Shown: positions 8,128 to 17,345 of the stretch, one piece after another
How the letters are laid out: each line of letters opens with the position of its first letter
Numbering within the stretch: position 1 is the first letter of the stretch
From: Oribacterium sinus
Lineage (GTDB): Bacteria > Bacillota > Clostridia > Lachnospirales > Lachnospiraceae
Length of the DNA stretch: 64,000 nt
Assembly (NCBI RefSeq): GCF_014202695.1
Contig: NZ_JACHHH010000008.1
Location: forward strand, 78,709-142,708
Direction: 5' to 3'
The notes under the pieces: generated by a model
The model's input: only the letters and a program-made list of their open reading frames with translations
What the model was told of the DNA's origin: nothing
The model's database searches: none
Program-made: the position numbers and the translations under genes

Positions 8128-9153
8128 ATGGGTTTAAGTCAAGAAGAACTAAAGAAAATAAATGAGCTTCAGAATACGGCTCAGTTACAACATGGTTGGA
8201 AAGCCATACGAAATATCATCACTTGGAGGGAAAGAGTAAAAAAATATTTAATTCTAATTATGCTTCTGCCCTTTCTCAGCTTGATTATCACTTATGGTTT
8301 AATGACCCTGGTAGATGAGGGTATCCTTCCCCGCAGCGATTTTATGCATGAGTTTTTGCGTCTACTCTCCTGTTTGGTTCTCTTTTCTTTGGCACTCTAT
8401 TTCTTCACTGCCTTTTTTTATAGCTTTTTTGTTGACCGCTTGGATAGAAAGAAAAAGCGAAAGCTCCGCAGTCTTTACGAGCGAGAAATTCTTACACCGA
8501 TCCTACAAGCTCTGTATCCTACAGCGGAAGTCGATACGGAGTATCATATTGCCCTGAATACGATAAAAGAAGTCGTCCCTTCTGCAAAATGCTATATCCA
8601 ATCCGGAATACTGGAACTCCATGATGAAAGAGATCTTGAAATAGTCGATTTATATGCATTCAGCGTCGAAAAAGGAGATAACGGTTACGATGATATTACC
8701 GACTTTCTCGGACAGGTTTATTCCATAAAGAACCCGCTCTCTTCAAAGGGAAAGTTATGGATTGTTCCGACAGAGCATTTCCTTAACTTTGAGACGGAAG
8801 ACGGCTATCTTGGCACCACGCAGGACGGCAATAAAATCGACGTTGAAGATATACAGCATAACGAACACTACAACATTTACTGCACAGACGAACTATCTGC
8901 AAGGAAGTTCTTAAGCCCCACTGTTATCGAATGGTTTAACAGCATGACTTCCCGCCGCAAGCTTTCCTTTTACATAAACGAATCTCGCATATATTTTGCA
9001 AATTACAACAATAAGTACTTCTTCGACGCTCCGGACGACCAGAAAAAATACATGGCATGGCGAATAGAAAACGTGGCAAGGAAGATCAGCTATGCCATGG
9101 ATTTTGCAAACGAAGTGACAGAGATGCTACATAAGCACGAAGGTTTTTCATAG
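8128..9153 (+). CDS. DUF3137-family membrane protein
   Basis: 341 residues: two N-terminal membrane segments (about 41-60 and 78-100), then a basic stop (KKKRK) and a cytoplasmic domain with HNEHYNIYCTDELSARKFLSPT near residue 248, the hallmark of DUF3137 proteins. A paralogue lies at 53194-54201. The family's function is unknown. AAAGGAG precedes the start. It appears monocistronic; a tandem repeat begins at its stop codon. Confidence 0.8.
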   Translation: MGLSQEELKKINELQNTAQLQHGWKAIRNIITWRERVKKYLILIMLLPFLSLIITYGLMTLVDEGILPRSDFMHEFLRLLSCLVLFSLALYFFTAFFYSFFVDRLDRKKKRKLRSLYEREILTPILQALYPTAEVDTEYHIALNTIKEVVPSAKCYIQSGILELHDERDLEIVDLYAFSVEKGDNGYDDITDFLGQVYSIKNPLSSKGKLWIVPTEHFLNFETEDGYLGTTQDGNKIDVEDIQHNEHYNIYCTDELSARKFLSPTVIEWFNSMTSRRKLSFYINESRIYFANYNNKYFFDAPDDQKKYMAWRIENVARKISYAMDFANEVTEMLHKHEGFS

Positions 9154-9254
9154 GACTCCGCTTTTCTTTGCATAGGACTCCGCTTTTCTTTGCATAGAAT
9201 TTCTTTCTTTGCATAGAAATTCTTTCTTTGCATAGAATTACTTTCTTTGCATAA
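9149..9254. repeat. Tandem repeat at the end of the DUF3137 gene
   Basis: Five tandem units, each starting CATAG and ending TTTCTTTG: two of 22 bp (with GACTCCGC) and three of 19 bp. The first unit contains the DUF3137 stop codon. It separates convergent genes and probably varies in copy number. Confidence 0.75.
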
Positions 9255-9260
9255 GATCTC

Positions 9261-9977
9261 TTATTTTGCCTTACTTAATTTCACCTTGGGAACAAGGAAG
9301 TACAAAGGAATGATATTCAGTACAAATGTTGTGATAAAGAGCAGCATATCCTTCAGCTGAATTCCATTTCCGGACAAGATTGCATTCATCATATTCGTGT
9401 AATAATAGCCCGGGAAAATCCTTTGTACTTTGGCAACAAGGGAAATAAATCCGCTTTCCGCTCCGAAGCTTGCGAAGGGTATAATGGTCAAAGCTGCCAG
9501 AATAATGACCGGAAATCCCACTGTATCAATGAGTTTGGCATCCAATCTCACACCAAGTACAAAGCCGATAACGCTGAAGTAAATCCCCATGATGGTCAAT
9601 AAGAAAAACTGAATGCCCAGCTTTCCGTTAATCGGGAATTTGGCAAATACCGTCGCAGCGCCTAAAACAACAACAAAGATCAAGGCATTTAACACGATTT
9701 GCACTAAGGTCTGGTCCAAAAGATAGTTTTTTATCCCGTAGTTGGAAAATCGGGATTCAAAGGAATAAAAACCGATGTCAGAGGAGATTCTTTTACTAAA
9801 GGTTGCCAGACTGTTTCCGATGATACCGATAAACACGGCAATCCCCAGCATAATATTCGGTAGCATATCCGCCTGAATATTGTATAAGAACATATACCAG
9901 GCCAGTGGAAGAAGAATCGTAAATAAGACAAATCTTCTGTTTCGTAACACCTGCTTTAATTGAATCATGCTAATCAT
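9261..9977 (-). CDS. ABC-2 type transporter permease
   Basis: 238 residues with six predicted membrane helices (first at 15-33, last near 210-230) in the ABC-2 permease layout of peptide/drug exporters. It begins two bases after the stop of the ATPase gene (9980-10648), so the two form one transporter. Together with the adjacent AgrC/AgrA-like pair, this resembles bacteriocin-immunity or peptide-export loci. The substrate is unknown. Confidence 0.85.
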   Translation of the reverse strand: MISMIQLKQVLRNRRFVLFTILLPLAWYMFLYNIQADMLPNIMLGIAVFIGIIGNSLATFSKRISSDIGFYSFESRFSNYGIKNYLLDQTLVQIVLNALIFVVVLGAATVFAKFPINGKLGIQFFLLTIMGIYFSVIGFVLGVRLDAKLIDTVGFPVIILAALTIIPFASFGAESGFISLVAKVQRIFPGYYYTNMMNAILSGNGIQLKDMLLFITTFVLNIIPLYFLVPKVKLSKAK

Positions 9978-9979
9978 TT

Positions 9980-10648
9980 TTAGGCCTCCTTTTCAACCTT
10001 TTCTCTATAAAACTCTTCAATCATTTTTCCCTGCCGGTGAATCTCTTCTACGGATTCAGCTGCTGCAATTCGTCCATTCTTTAAGATCATTACCTTCGTA
10101 AAGAAGTGATCAATCTGGTTAAAATCATGGGTAACAATCACCGAAGTATATTTTTCCTTCTCTAGAAGCTTCCAAAACCGGTCTACGGATTCTAAGTCCA
10201 TTCCGGTGGTTGGCTCATCCAGAAAAATCAGCTTCGGAGAATTTAAAATGCTGAGCAGTAAGGAAAGCCTCCTCTTTTGTCCTCCGGAAAGACCGCCCAC
10301 ATATTGCTTTTTAAAATCCTGCAAGGAAACTTTTTCCAAGGCTTTATCCACATCTATTGCAATTCGATTCATCGCACTTTTTAGCTGTACTAAATCCGAA
10401 ACCGTCAAATCATCAATCAAAATATCGCCCTGGGGCATCATGCCGATTTCCGTCTGATAATCCAGTGCCGTCTTCACAGTACCGGAATTTGCCTCCAGCT
10501 GACCGGCAATGATTTTCATCAGCGTACTCTTTCCCGCTCCATTATTCCCCAGCAAAGCGACCTTCTCACCTTCCTCTATGGAGAAGGAAACGCCTTTTAA
10601 TACCTCTTTATTTTTAAAGGATTTCTTGATTTCATCTACACTAAACAT
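9980..10648 (-). CDS. ABC transporter ATP-binding protein
   Basis: 222 residues with Walker A GNNGAGKST near residue 34, Q-loop, signature LSGGQKRR near residue 118, Walker B LIFLDEPTTGMD near residue 140 and the switch histidine (VTHD). It powers the permease encoded immediately downstream. GGAGG lies 8 bp before the ATG. The promoter region at 10686-10754 carries a LytTR-type direct repeat, so the adjacent response regulator probably activates it. Confidence 0.92.
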   Translation of the reverse strand: MFSVDEIKKSFKNKEVLKGVSFSIEEGEKVALLGNNGAGKSTLMKIIAGQLEANSGTVKTALDYQTEIGMMPQGDILIDDLTVSDLVQLKSAMNRIAIDVDKALEKVSLQDFKKQYVGGLSGGQKRRLSLLLSILNSPKLIFLDEPTTGMDLESVDRFWKLLEKEKYTSVIVTHDFNQIDHFFTKVMILKNGRIAAAESVEEIHRQGKMIEEFYREKVEKEA

Positions 10649-10686
10649 CTCAGTGAACCTCCATTTCTTTTTTCTTTACGAGGCTC

Positions 10687-10754
10687 ATTATAGAACGTGT
10701 TTCGGAAGAGAAAATAATCTTGTCGTGAATGGTACTTATTTTGTCGCGAACGGT
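10687..10754 (-). promoter_or_regulatory. LytTR-regulator binding repeats and promoter of the ABC operon
   Basis: Read on the minus strand: ACCGTTCGC (10754-10746), 12 bp, ACCATTCAC (10733-10725), then TATAAT at 10692-10687. Two 9-bp direct repeats with a 12-bp gap (21-bp period) are the known layout for AgrA/ComE/BlpR/PlnC-type regulators. The regulator encoded at 12201-12953 belongs to this class, so it is the obvious candidate ligand. Confidence 0.7.
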
Positions 10755-10841
10755 AATTTTCCGGAAAAAAACAGACTGAAAGAGGATCGTATCGCAGCAA
10801 AAAAGTTTTTTGAAAGGAGTATCCCCTAAAAGAACGCACAA

Positions 10842-10875
10842 AAATAGACCTTAGGAAAAATCCCAAGGTCTATTT
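10842..10875 (-). terminator. Terminator of the histidine kinase gene
   Basis: An 11-bp stem (AAATAGACCTT / AAGGTCTATTT) followed on the minus strand by TTTTTG. It overlaps the kinase stop codon and separates the two-component genes from the ABC operon, which must therefore use its own promoter. Confidence 0.75.
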
Positions 10876-12177
10876 GCAAAACTGAATGGTTTGAGAAAAA
10901 AGATGATTGGCGCTGCGGGTACTGATTAGGGATTTTGGGTATTTTTCCAAAATCGTACGCACGTTATAAAGACCAAGTCCTCTGCCTTCCCCCTTAGAGG
11001 AATACCCCTTTTCGAAAATAGGAGAGAGCTCCAGTTTTTCCGCCTCTGTGCTGTTTTCCACCACCAAAATGAGCATTCTCTCCTCACGAATCAAGGCGAT
11101 GGCGATTTTCGGATCTTCAGCAGTAAGACATCCCTCTATGGCATTGTCACAAAGAATAGAAAGAATCTTGATGAAATCCAGCAGCTCGATTTGAAAATCA
11201 TAAATCTCTTCTTCTATCTCCACAGAAGTCTCTATCCCCTTACTCTGGGCCTCCAGGAGCTTCGCGGATAAGATACTTTTTACCGCATCATTTTCAATCC
11301 GGCTTAATTTTGCAAGGTCAAATTTACTGCTATAAAAGGGCTTTCCGCTGTCCTTAAGAACCGTATTGTAAATGTTTTGAATGCTGTCAAAGTCTTTCCG
11401 CTCAATTCCCAGCTTCAAGCTGGTTAAGATATTCATATAGTCATGCCGAAAACTGCGAATCTCTCCGTATAACTCCTCCACATGATGACTGTATTCGGAA
11501 AGTGCCTTTAGCTCACTATCCTTTTGCTCCAGCACTTCCGCTTCCAGTCTTTCCTTGGAAACGGCATTGATATATAAAAGCATCACGAAAAAGATAATGA
11601 TATAGAGATTATTCAGCTGTCCCCGAAGACTGTCCGCCCAAGAAAAGCTTTCACGCAGCATCAAAAAGGCTGTAATCAAAACGATGTAAACCATCATAGA
11701 GAGATTAATCGGCAGTAAAAAGCGGCGAAAAAAACCACGCGCAAAGCCTGCCTTTAGCTCCTGAAAGTTGATTTTCAGGGATTTTATAATAACAAGATAG
11801 AGGGGGAAAACCAGAAGTTCAATCAGAAGATCATATCCGCCGATACTCGCCTCATTGTAAACGGAAATGCCAAAGAACGGAAAGACATAGAAGGCCAGCA
11901 GCCTTCCCAGCAGACTTTCTAAAACAATAGGATACAGTCCGTAAAAAAGCTTCAGTCCTCCGTCTTTCTCCCGATTTCGATAAAAGCTGTACAGCACGAA
12001 GCTCACAAAATACCCGAAGAAAGCAAGAGGCGGAAAAAAGAAGAACAACAGCTCAAAAAGAACCGGAACAAGGAGAAAAGACCAGAGAGGCATATTTTCA
12101 TCACTAATCTGACGATAGAACAACATCACATTGACGATTTTCACATATTCAATTGTCAGATTGATCATAGATTCCAT
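10870..12177 (-). CDS. AgrC/ComD-like sensor histidine kinase (GHKL type)
   Basis: 435 residues. About six membrane helices fill residues 20-215, followed by a coiled linker and the phospho-acceptor motif SFRHDYMNILTSLK near residue 240. The C-terminal GHKL ATPase has an N-box DNAIEGC and a G-box GRGLGLYNVR. This is the architecture of peptide-pheromone receptors. It lies 23 bp downstream of the LytTR regulator gene. No peptide precursor gene was seen nearby, so the signal is unknown. Confidence 0.88.
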   Translation of the reverse strand: MESMINLTIEYVKIVNVMLFYRQISDENMPLWSFLLVPVLFELLFFFFPPLAFFGYFVSFVLYSFYRNREKDGGLKLFYGLYPIVLESLLGRLLAFYVFPFFGISVYNEASIGGYDLLIELLVFPLYLVIIKSLKINFQELKAGFARGFFRRFLLPINLSMMVYIVLITAFLMLRESFSWADSLRGQLNNLYIIIFFVMLLYINAVSKERLEAEVLEQKDSELKALSEYSHHVEELYGEIRSFRHDYMNILTSLKLGIERKDFDSIQNIYNTVLKDSGKPFYSSKFDLAKLSRIENDAVKSILSAKLLEAQSKGIETSVEIEEEIYDFQIELLDFIKILSILCDNAIEGCLTAEDPKIAIALIREERMLILVVENSTEAEKLELSPIFEKGYSSKGEGRGLGLYNVRTILEKYPKSLISTRSANHLFSQTIQFCK

Positions 12178-12200
12178 ACATTCTCCTCTCTGAAAATATT

Positions 12201-12953
12201 TTACTGCTTCATCGACTTCATCCGTTCCAGAAGTCCTCTATACTTCATACGGGAAATCAGACAGCTCTCCTGATTCTCGAATATCGCCATTTTCTCCTCT
12301 TTATCAATCTTCACAATGTTCTCCGGATTGACCACAAAGGAGCGGTGGCATTGGTACAGTCTGGAATCCGCCTTTTCCAGGTCGGAAAGCCCTGCATAGA
12401 ACTCAATTCTTTCCTCCTTGGTATGTAAAATCACCTTATGGACGGTAGGTGAAGACTCAAAATACAAAATTTTATGAAAAGGAACCTGCACTCTGGCCAT
12501 GGCCGTTTCAAAACTGAAAGAATCCTCCGATACAGTAGCACCAAGTTTTTCCAACGTGTACTCAATAGCCGACTCCACACGCTCGGAAAAATGTTCCTCA
12601 TCCAAAGCTTTGTCAATAAAGTCCAGTGCCGAAACCTTATAGCGAAAGGTAATCGGCATAAATTCCGAATGAGTTGTCACAAATACGATAGTGTCATTGG
12701 GATCCCTGCTTCGAATTTCTTTCGCAATATCCAGCCCCTTCTTTTCCTCTCCTCTAATCTCAATATCCAAAAAGAAAAGCTGATGAGAACCTCTTTCCGT
12801 AATAGCAGTAAGAAGCTGCCCGGCATTTCCAAAGATTTCCGTTGCCTTACAAGATAAGCTCTTCCTACTAATCAGCTCCTTAATCACCTTTTCAATGCGG
12901 GATTGTTGTATTCTTTCATCCTCTAAAATAAAGATCTTCAGCAAGTCTCTCAC
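12201..12953 (-). CDS. LytTR-family response regulator (AgrA/ComE-like)
   Basis: 250 residues: a receiver domain (acidic pocket LEDE near residue 11, phospho-acceptor in FFLDIEI near residue 62) and a C-terminal LytTR DNA-binding domain (HRSFVVNPENIVKIDK near residue 203). First gene of a two-gene operon with the kinase. It is expected to bind 9-bp direct repeats such as those at 10725-10754 and so to activate the ABC exporter operon. Confidence 0.9.
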   Translation of the reverse strand: MRDLLKIFILEDERIQQSRIEKVIKELISRKSLSCKATEIFGNAGQLLTAITERGSHQLFFLDIEIRGEEKKGLDIAKEIRSRDPNDTIVFVTTHSEFMPITFRYKVSALDFIDKALDEEHFSERVESAIEYTLEKLGATVSEDSFSFETAMARVQVPFHKILYFESSPTVHKVILHTKEERIEFYAGLSDLEKADSRLYQCHRSFVVNPENIVKIDKEEKMAIFENQESCLISRMKYRGLLERMKSMKQ

Positions 12954-13302
12954 TCCTCTTAAAAACTTTCGTAGTCAAAAAATCCGCTATTTCCCTCAAG
13001 CTGTCTCTAAACTCTACAAAATTAATCGGTTTATTTTACCATGCTTTACCTAAAATAGAGTAAGTTTTTCATTGCGTGCTTAGTATTTTTTTATTTTGAG
13101 CTTTGTGGTTTTTCACTGTTCGATTCGCTCTTTTTTCGTTGAGAGATTCCTATTTTTTCATTTTATGCTTCGCAGTTTATTTCTTTCGTCCACATCATAA
13201 AAATGTTATACTGTTTTCGTTAACAGACGCTAAATGCCTAGGCTTCTCTTCGCTTACTGCACTGCTTAAGAAAAACACTCTATAGGAAAGGAGAAAGAAA
13301 AA
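12954..13302. other. Intergenic region without a supported gene
   Basis: A T-rich region between divergent transcripts. It probably holds the promoters for the two-component operon (minus) and for the membrane protein at 13303 (plus; TATACT near 13210). A 60-codon frame at 13103 lacks a ribosome binding site and was not accepted. I looked for a pheromone-like peptide gene and saw none. Confidence 0.4.
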
Positions 13303-14325
13303 GTGGATTCTTTTCGATTTGCATTATCTTTCGCTCTTATTGTATGCCTTTCTTTTCTCCTTACCTTTTATATTTATTTTCGGCTTTTATACGGCGTAAA
13401 GAAAAACCGGGAAGTCCCTCGGTGGATTTATAAATTCGGGCAGGCTTTTCAGGGTAGAGTTCATGTTGAATATGAAAATGCAACGACTTCCACAGCTCTT
13501 CGGGATGCCAATATTTTCCTTTTTTTCTGGCTTCTTTCCAATGTTCTAAGCTTTGCTTTTTTGTATTACAAAAGCGGAAACTACTATGCAGCTGTCTATC
13601 AATGTTGTAAGCTACAGTTCCTTACCGTGCTTTTAGCCATGATGCTTCATTCCCTCTTTCAGTTTTTTAGAATGACTTTTCATTCTTCCAGGGAAGCCCG
13701 TCGTTGGTATTCCACAACCAATGCACTTTCTTGGGTAGCCTTCTTCTCCGGCTCCCTTTTGGCTTCCTTTGTCTCTACCATGGGGTTTCCGGAAAGCCCT
13801 CTAACCGCACAAATTGACGGAACGAAACTGATTGTCGGCAGCACAAAGGCCTCTTCGCTTATCGATGCAGGATTTTCTTTTGCAGGGAAAAGCGCTAAAA
13901 GTAAAGTCACCAACAAAAGAAATGACCCCTTTTATTACGGTGAATATCTGGAAATTACAAAGGACGGAAAATCCTACGGTTTTATGAGTGTGACCCCTAC
14001 TTGGAAGGATAAGGATGCATTAAAGAATTGTACTATTACCTATTATGAAATCCCCGGAGATTGCGCCCAATTAGCAGAAGTCCAATTTAACCGGGTGAAC
14101 TTAACTGCACTCTCCCTTTCCGACTTTCAAACCAAAAAAATCACGGATATTTTCTCTTTAAAACCCGCTAACTATAAAGAAATTCAGAATGAGAGCTATT
14201 ATGTTTTGACTATGCAAACAAAAGACTATGCATTATGGAAAAACTATAGTCTTTATGCATATTTTGATACAAATGGCGTTGTATTCCACTACGGAATCCG
14301 CGCTCAACAATCAATTTGGGAATGA
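13303..14325 (+). CDS. Membrane protein with extracytoplasmic C-terminal domain (paralogue 1)
   Basis: 340 residues, GTG start after AAAGGAGAAAG. Residues 1-165 hold about four membrane helices and a signature loop (REVPRWIYKFGQAFQGRVHVEYENAT region, positions 37-62). Residues 170-340 form a soluble domain. Two further genes share the N-terminal part: 14344-14829 (truncated copy, with C-terminal debris to about 14995) and 17346-17849. I do not recognise the family; the function is unknown. Confidence 0.7.
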   Translation: MDSFRFALSFALIVCLSFLLTFYIYFRLLYGVKKNREVPRWIYKFGQAFQGRVHVEYENATTSTALRDANIFLFFWLLSNVLSFAFLYYKSGNYYAAVYQCCKLQFLTVLLAMMLHSLFQFFRMTFHSSREARRWYSTTNALSWVAFFSGSLLASFVSTMGFPESPLTAQIDGTKLIVGSTKASSLIDAGFSFAGKSAKSKVTNKRNDPFYYGEYLEITKDGKSYGFMSVTPTWKDKDALKNCTITYYEIPGDCAQLAEVQFNRVNLTALSLSDFQTKKITDIFSLKPANYKEIQNESYYVLTMQTKDYALWKNYSLYAYFDTNGVVFHYGIRAQQSIWE

Positions 14326-14343
14326 TTCTATCAGTAAAGGATA

Positions 14344-14829
14344 ATGAAAATGAACTTTTTTAACTTTGAATTCTTTTTTGGACTTATGGTTGGTCTCTCT
14401 TTTCTCCTTACCTTTTATATTTATTTTCGGCTTTTATACGGCGTAATAAGAAAGCGGGAAGTCCCTCAGTGGATTTATAAATTTGGGCAAGCTTTTCAGG
14501 GAAGAGTGCATATTGAATATGAAAATGCAACGAATTCCGCCGCTCTTCGAGATGCCAACTTATTTCTCTTTCTTTGGCTTTTGGTCAATGTTTTGACCTT
14601 TGTTTTTCTATACCATAAGAACGGAGACGCTCATGCCGCTCTCTATCAATGCATGAAAATGCCATTTGCTACGATCATCGTGGCTTTAATAGTCCACCCA
14701 ATCTTGCTCCTTCTTAGAATGCAGTTCAGTTCTTCCGAAGACGCTTATCATATCTACTCCACTACTAATGCAGTTCGCGGAGCGGCATTTTTTTCCGTCT
14801 TCCTTCTGGCTCTTTACGTCAATTTGTAG
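14344..14829 (+). CDS. Truncated paralogue 2 of the 13303 membrane protein
   Basis: 161 residues, strongly similar at DNA level to the first half of the 13303 gene (LLTFYIYFRLLYGV, then REVPQWIYKFGQAFQGRV). The frame stops at 14829. Downstream sequence up to about 14990 still resembles the end of the paralogue (TNYGIRTQ versus HYGIRAQQ), with the middle of the soluble domain deleted. It is therefore a truncated copy that may or may not still be made. Confidence 0.65.
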   Translation: MKMNFFNFEFFFGLMVGLSFLLTFYIYFRLLYGVIRKREVPQWIYKFGQAFQGRVHIEYENATNSAALRDANLFLFLWLLVNVLTFVFLYHKNGDAHAALYQCMKMPFATIIVALIVHPILLLLRMQFSSSEDAYHIYSTTNAVRGAAFFSVFLLALYVNL

Positions 14830-14995
14830 AACTTCCGTACAAGCCCGCGAAACACTGCGAAGTCTGAAATGAGCAATTGTATCTGCTAAGCAGGCAAACC
14901 GTCGACTATTCGTTATGGAAAAGCCATCCCTCGGCATAACTTTTCATGCAGATTATTCTCTTACCAACTACGGAATTCGCACTCAAGGGAAATGC
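14830..14995 (+). pseudogene. Remnant of the C-terminal part of paralogue 2
   Basis: GGAATTCGCACTCAAG (about 14972-14987) matches the last codons of the intact gene at 13303 (GGAATCCGCGCTCAAC). TATTCGTTATGGAAAA (about 14907) matches its TATGCATTATGGAAAA. The intervening soluble-domain sequence is largely deleted. Confidence 0.55.
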
Positions 14996-14996
14996 A

Positions 14997-15557
14997 TTAA
15001 TATCCTGCTTCAGCCAATAGGAAGGGAAGCATAATTCCTCCAAGAATCATCCAAACGGCAATATTAATACCAAAAACAGACAGGAAAAACATAGCAAAAG
15101 AACTTCCCTTTCGAATCTGTACGGTAAAGTTGCTGAAATCCACAGGCTGTTTGAAGAGAAGATTTTCGATAGATGCCTCCAGCCTGTCTCTCACGCTACT
15201 TTCTCCATCTAAAGACAGGGTATAATTTCCCTCTTCCACGTAAAAAGAGTAGAGTTCCACCCTTGCTTCCCTAAACCCGCTTACGCTGGTCCGCATCAAA
15301 TTGGGAGCAAGATTAACTCTGTTCCCTGTCTCCTCCTCTACCAGCTGGAAACCGATTTTCCCAAGAGGAGATTTCGTGAATTTCTTCCCGCTAAGCCAAA
15401 TCCCGTATTTTCCCTGAGGAAGGTGAACTCTTCCCTCTTCCTCTAAACAGGGCATTTCGAAGAATAGCTCTGCCTTCGCAAAGCGGATAATGTTTCTAAT
15501 GCTGAAAATCAATAGTGCAATTCCCATGGGGATCAATAAAAAACATAAATTTCTCAT
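14997..15557 (-). CDS. Hypothetical membrane-anchored protein
   Basis: 186 residues with one hydrophobic helix at each end (about 5-25 and 155-178) and a soluble, beta-rich middle (VHLPQGKYGIWLSGKKFTKS). The topology suggests an extracytoplasmic domain held by two helices. It is followed on the same strand by nothing and preceded by the membrane gene 15645-16292 (88 bp gap), perhaps one transcript. The family is not recognised. Confidence 0.65.
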   Translation of the reverse strand: MRNLCFLLIPMGIALLIFSIRNIIRFAKAELFFEMPCLEEEGRVHLPQGKYGIWLSGKKFTKSPLGKIGFQLVEEETGNRVNLAPNLMRTSVSGFREARVELYSFYVEEGNYTLSLDGESSVRDRLEASIENLLFKQPVDFSNFTVQIRKGSSFAMFFLSVFGINIAVWMILGGIMLPFLLAEAGY

Positions 15558-15644
15558 CTTGTCTCTCTTTCTAAAATGCTATCTTTACTTTCATTCTTTA
15601 AGAATACATAATATCTTTGCTTGAGAACGGCATAATGTCTTTGT

Positions 15645-16292
15645 TTAAGAACGCATAAATAATATAAACGTCAATCCCAAGATAGCACAAATCGCAGTGA
15701 TTATAGATAAAATTTTCCCCCTCTTCCAATATCGCACCGTAATATACAGACCATCCAATATATCAAAGCCGGGAATGCACTGGAAAATAAAGTGCAAGAT
15801 ACATTGTCCCAAAGTCCAGCCCTTTTCTTTTCTGCTCAGTAAAATCAGGAAAATAGCATAGCTAAGTCCTGCTAATCCCGCCATAAACGATATTCCGAGG
15901 AAAAGTGGTGCCACAACTAAGCTCATAGCGAAGAAAAAAGGAGCAATGAATAGAGTCGCCGGTAGCACCAGCAGCACAAAGGAAAGCCCTATTCCGCCAA
16001 GTAAGACCACAAGAAATATGGCCAGTAAAATCAGTACGGCAGGCAGAGAACTGTATTTAAAGAAAAGGAAAGCCTTTATGCACTGTTCACTATCCCCTCT
16101 TTTAAAAATTTTAAAAGCCTCCACAATCTGACTGATGAAAAAGCCGGTAAACACAAGGGCAAATAGGATATTCAATAAGACATAAATCTGTAAACTGAAT
16201 ACGGGGCTTGCCGGAAATAGGAGTATAAAAGCAATCCAAGTGTATAATATAAAAATATGAAAGATTCTGAGAATCCATGAAAAATGCTTCAT
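15645..16292 (-). CDS. Polytopic membrane protein of unknown function
   Basis: About 215 residues and six or seven hydrophobic segments, with few charged residues outside two short loops. The ATG at 16292 is preferred to the GTG-like start at 16307 because GGTGGAGG lies just upstream. It may be co-transcribed with 14997-15557. No family recognised. Confidence 0.65.
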   Translation of the reverse strand: MKHFSWILRIFHIFILYTWIAFILLFPASPVFSLQIYVLLNILFALVFTGFFISQIVEAFKIFKRGDSEQCIKAFLFFKYSSLPAVLILLAIFLVVLLGGIGLSFVLLVLPATLFIAPFFFAMSLVVAPLFLGISFMAGLAGLSYAIFLILLSRKEKGWTLGQCILHFIFQCIPGFDILDGLYITVRYWKRGKILSIITAICAILGLTFILFMRS

Positions 16293-16307
16293 AATCTCTA
16301 CCTCCAC

Positions 16308-16691
16308 CGTTGGTATTTCTTGATGATTTTTACTGCAGGTCCGGTAATTTTAGACCTATACTTTCCTGCTCTGATAATCTCTGACTTTGCCTTTTATTAT
16401 TTTAACATTGCCCAACTGCTATACTATTTACTTTATTTCTCAAAAAACATCCTAGTATTTTCCAGCAGAGAAAGCAATAAAAACAAGCTGATGTGCAGGA
16501 AAATTCAGCATGGACAAAATGGCTGAAAGTGTTAAGCTATTATTAGTTAAACGAAACTAATGCAATATTTCTTGTTCTATCATTATGTTATCTCATCATG
16601 TTTTATTCCTAGAGTTACGTAGCTCATACGGTTTGTACTAAATAGCAGAACCTGAACTACATTGATGAAAAAGTTTAGCGAGGTGAGTGTA
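16308..16691. other. Intergenic region without a supported gene
   Basis: Divergent promoters are expected here, but no convincing -35/-10 pair stands out. An 80-codon frame at 16284 overlaps the minus-strand gene start and has no ribosome binding site. No repeats or hairpins of note. Confidence 0.4.
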
Positions 16692-17327
16692 ATGAAATAC
16701 AAAGGAATCTATTTTAACTTATTCAGTTTATTCTTGAAAAAACCGATGATAAAAAAGTTCGGAAAGGATAAGACGAAGGAGAGCTTACAAAAAGGACGTA
16801 TCTTATACCGAGAAATGCTGGAGAGCACGGAAGATGTCGGTGAGAAAAATCCTATGGCCCACAATATTTATTCCGCCTATGTTTTTCTGGCAGTATGCAG
16901 AGCAGGTAACTTTTCGGTAGAAGATTTTAGAGAAGTGATTGCTGCATTTATGGACAATCGCATCATCAGAAAAGCCATGAGCTCCATAGATTTCAATAAA
17001 GAGACGGACATGAAGAAATTTGCTGAAAGGATGCATAAGGCGGAAGAATGGGCAGAGGCGCATCCGGAATATCAGGATAAAACCTGGGATTTTCATTTTG
17101 ATGAAAAGCGACATAAGGACGGCTTTTATTATCACTTCACAAGATGCCCTTTGGAAAAATTCGCAAGAGAAAATGGCTATCTTGATTTATTGCCTTTGTG
17201 CTGTGACATTGACCACATCACGGTTGAACGAAACAAGGGAGTATTGCATAGAGAGCAAACGCTGGCAACAGGAGGCACAATCTGTGATTACTGGTTCGTG
17301 GGGAATCAAACAAAGAATCCACGCTAA
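16692..17327 (+). CDS. L-2-amino-thiazoline-4-carboxylic acid hydrolase-like protein
   Basis: About 211 residues. The C-terminal half carries paired Cys/His/Asp motifs typical of the ATC-hydrolase family (FHYHFTRCPLEKFARENG-like segment near residue 150, then LLPLCCDIDHITVE near 175 and a final CDYWF). Family members hydrolyse a thiazoline ring in cysteine metabolism, though many have unknown substrates. The ATG at 16692 has GAGGTGAG upstream and is preferred over 16662. Confidence 0.75.
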   Translation: MKYKGIYFNLFSLFLKKPMIKKFGKDKTKESLQKGRILYREMLESTEDVGEKNPMAHNIYSAYVFLAVCRAGNFSVEDFREVIAAFMDNRIIRKAMSSIDFNKETDMKKFAERMHKAEEWAEAHPEYQDKTWDFHFDEKRHKDGFYYHFTRCPLEKFARENGYLDLLPLCCDIDHITVERNKGVLHREQTLATGGTICDYWFVGNQTKNPR

Positions 17328-17345
17328 GAAGGGAGCTAAGATTAT

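Noticed and set aside
10636..10866. Short frames between the ABC operon and the kinase
   Set aside because: They overlap the promoter, LytTR repeats and terminator and have no start signal.
13103..13285. 60-codon frame as a possible pheromone peptide for the AgrC/AgrA-like pair
   Set aside because: No ribosome binding site, no processing motif, and highly hydrophobic T-rich low-complexity coding; likely chance.
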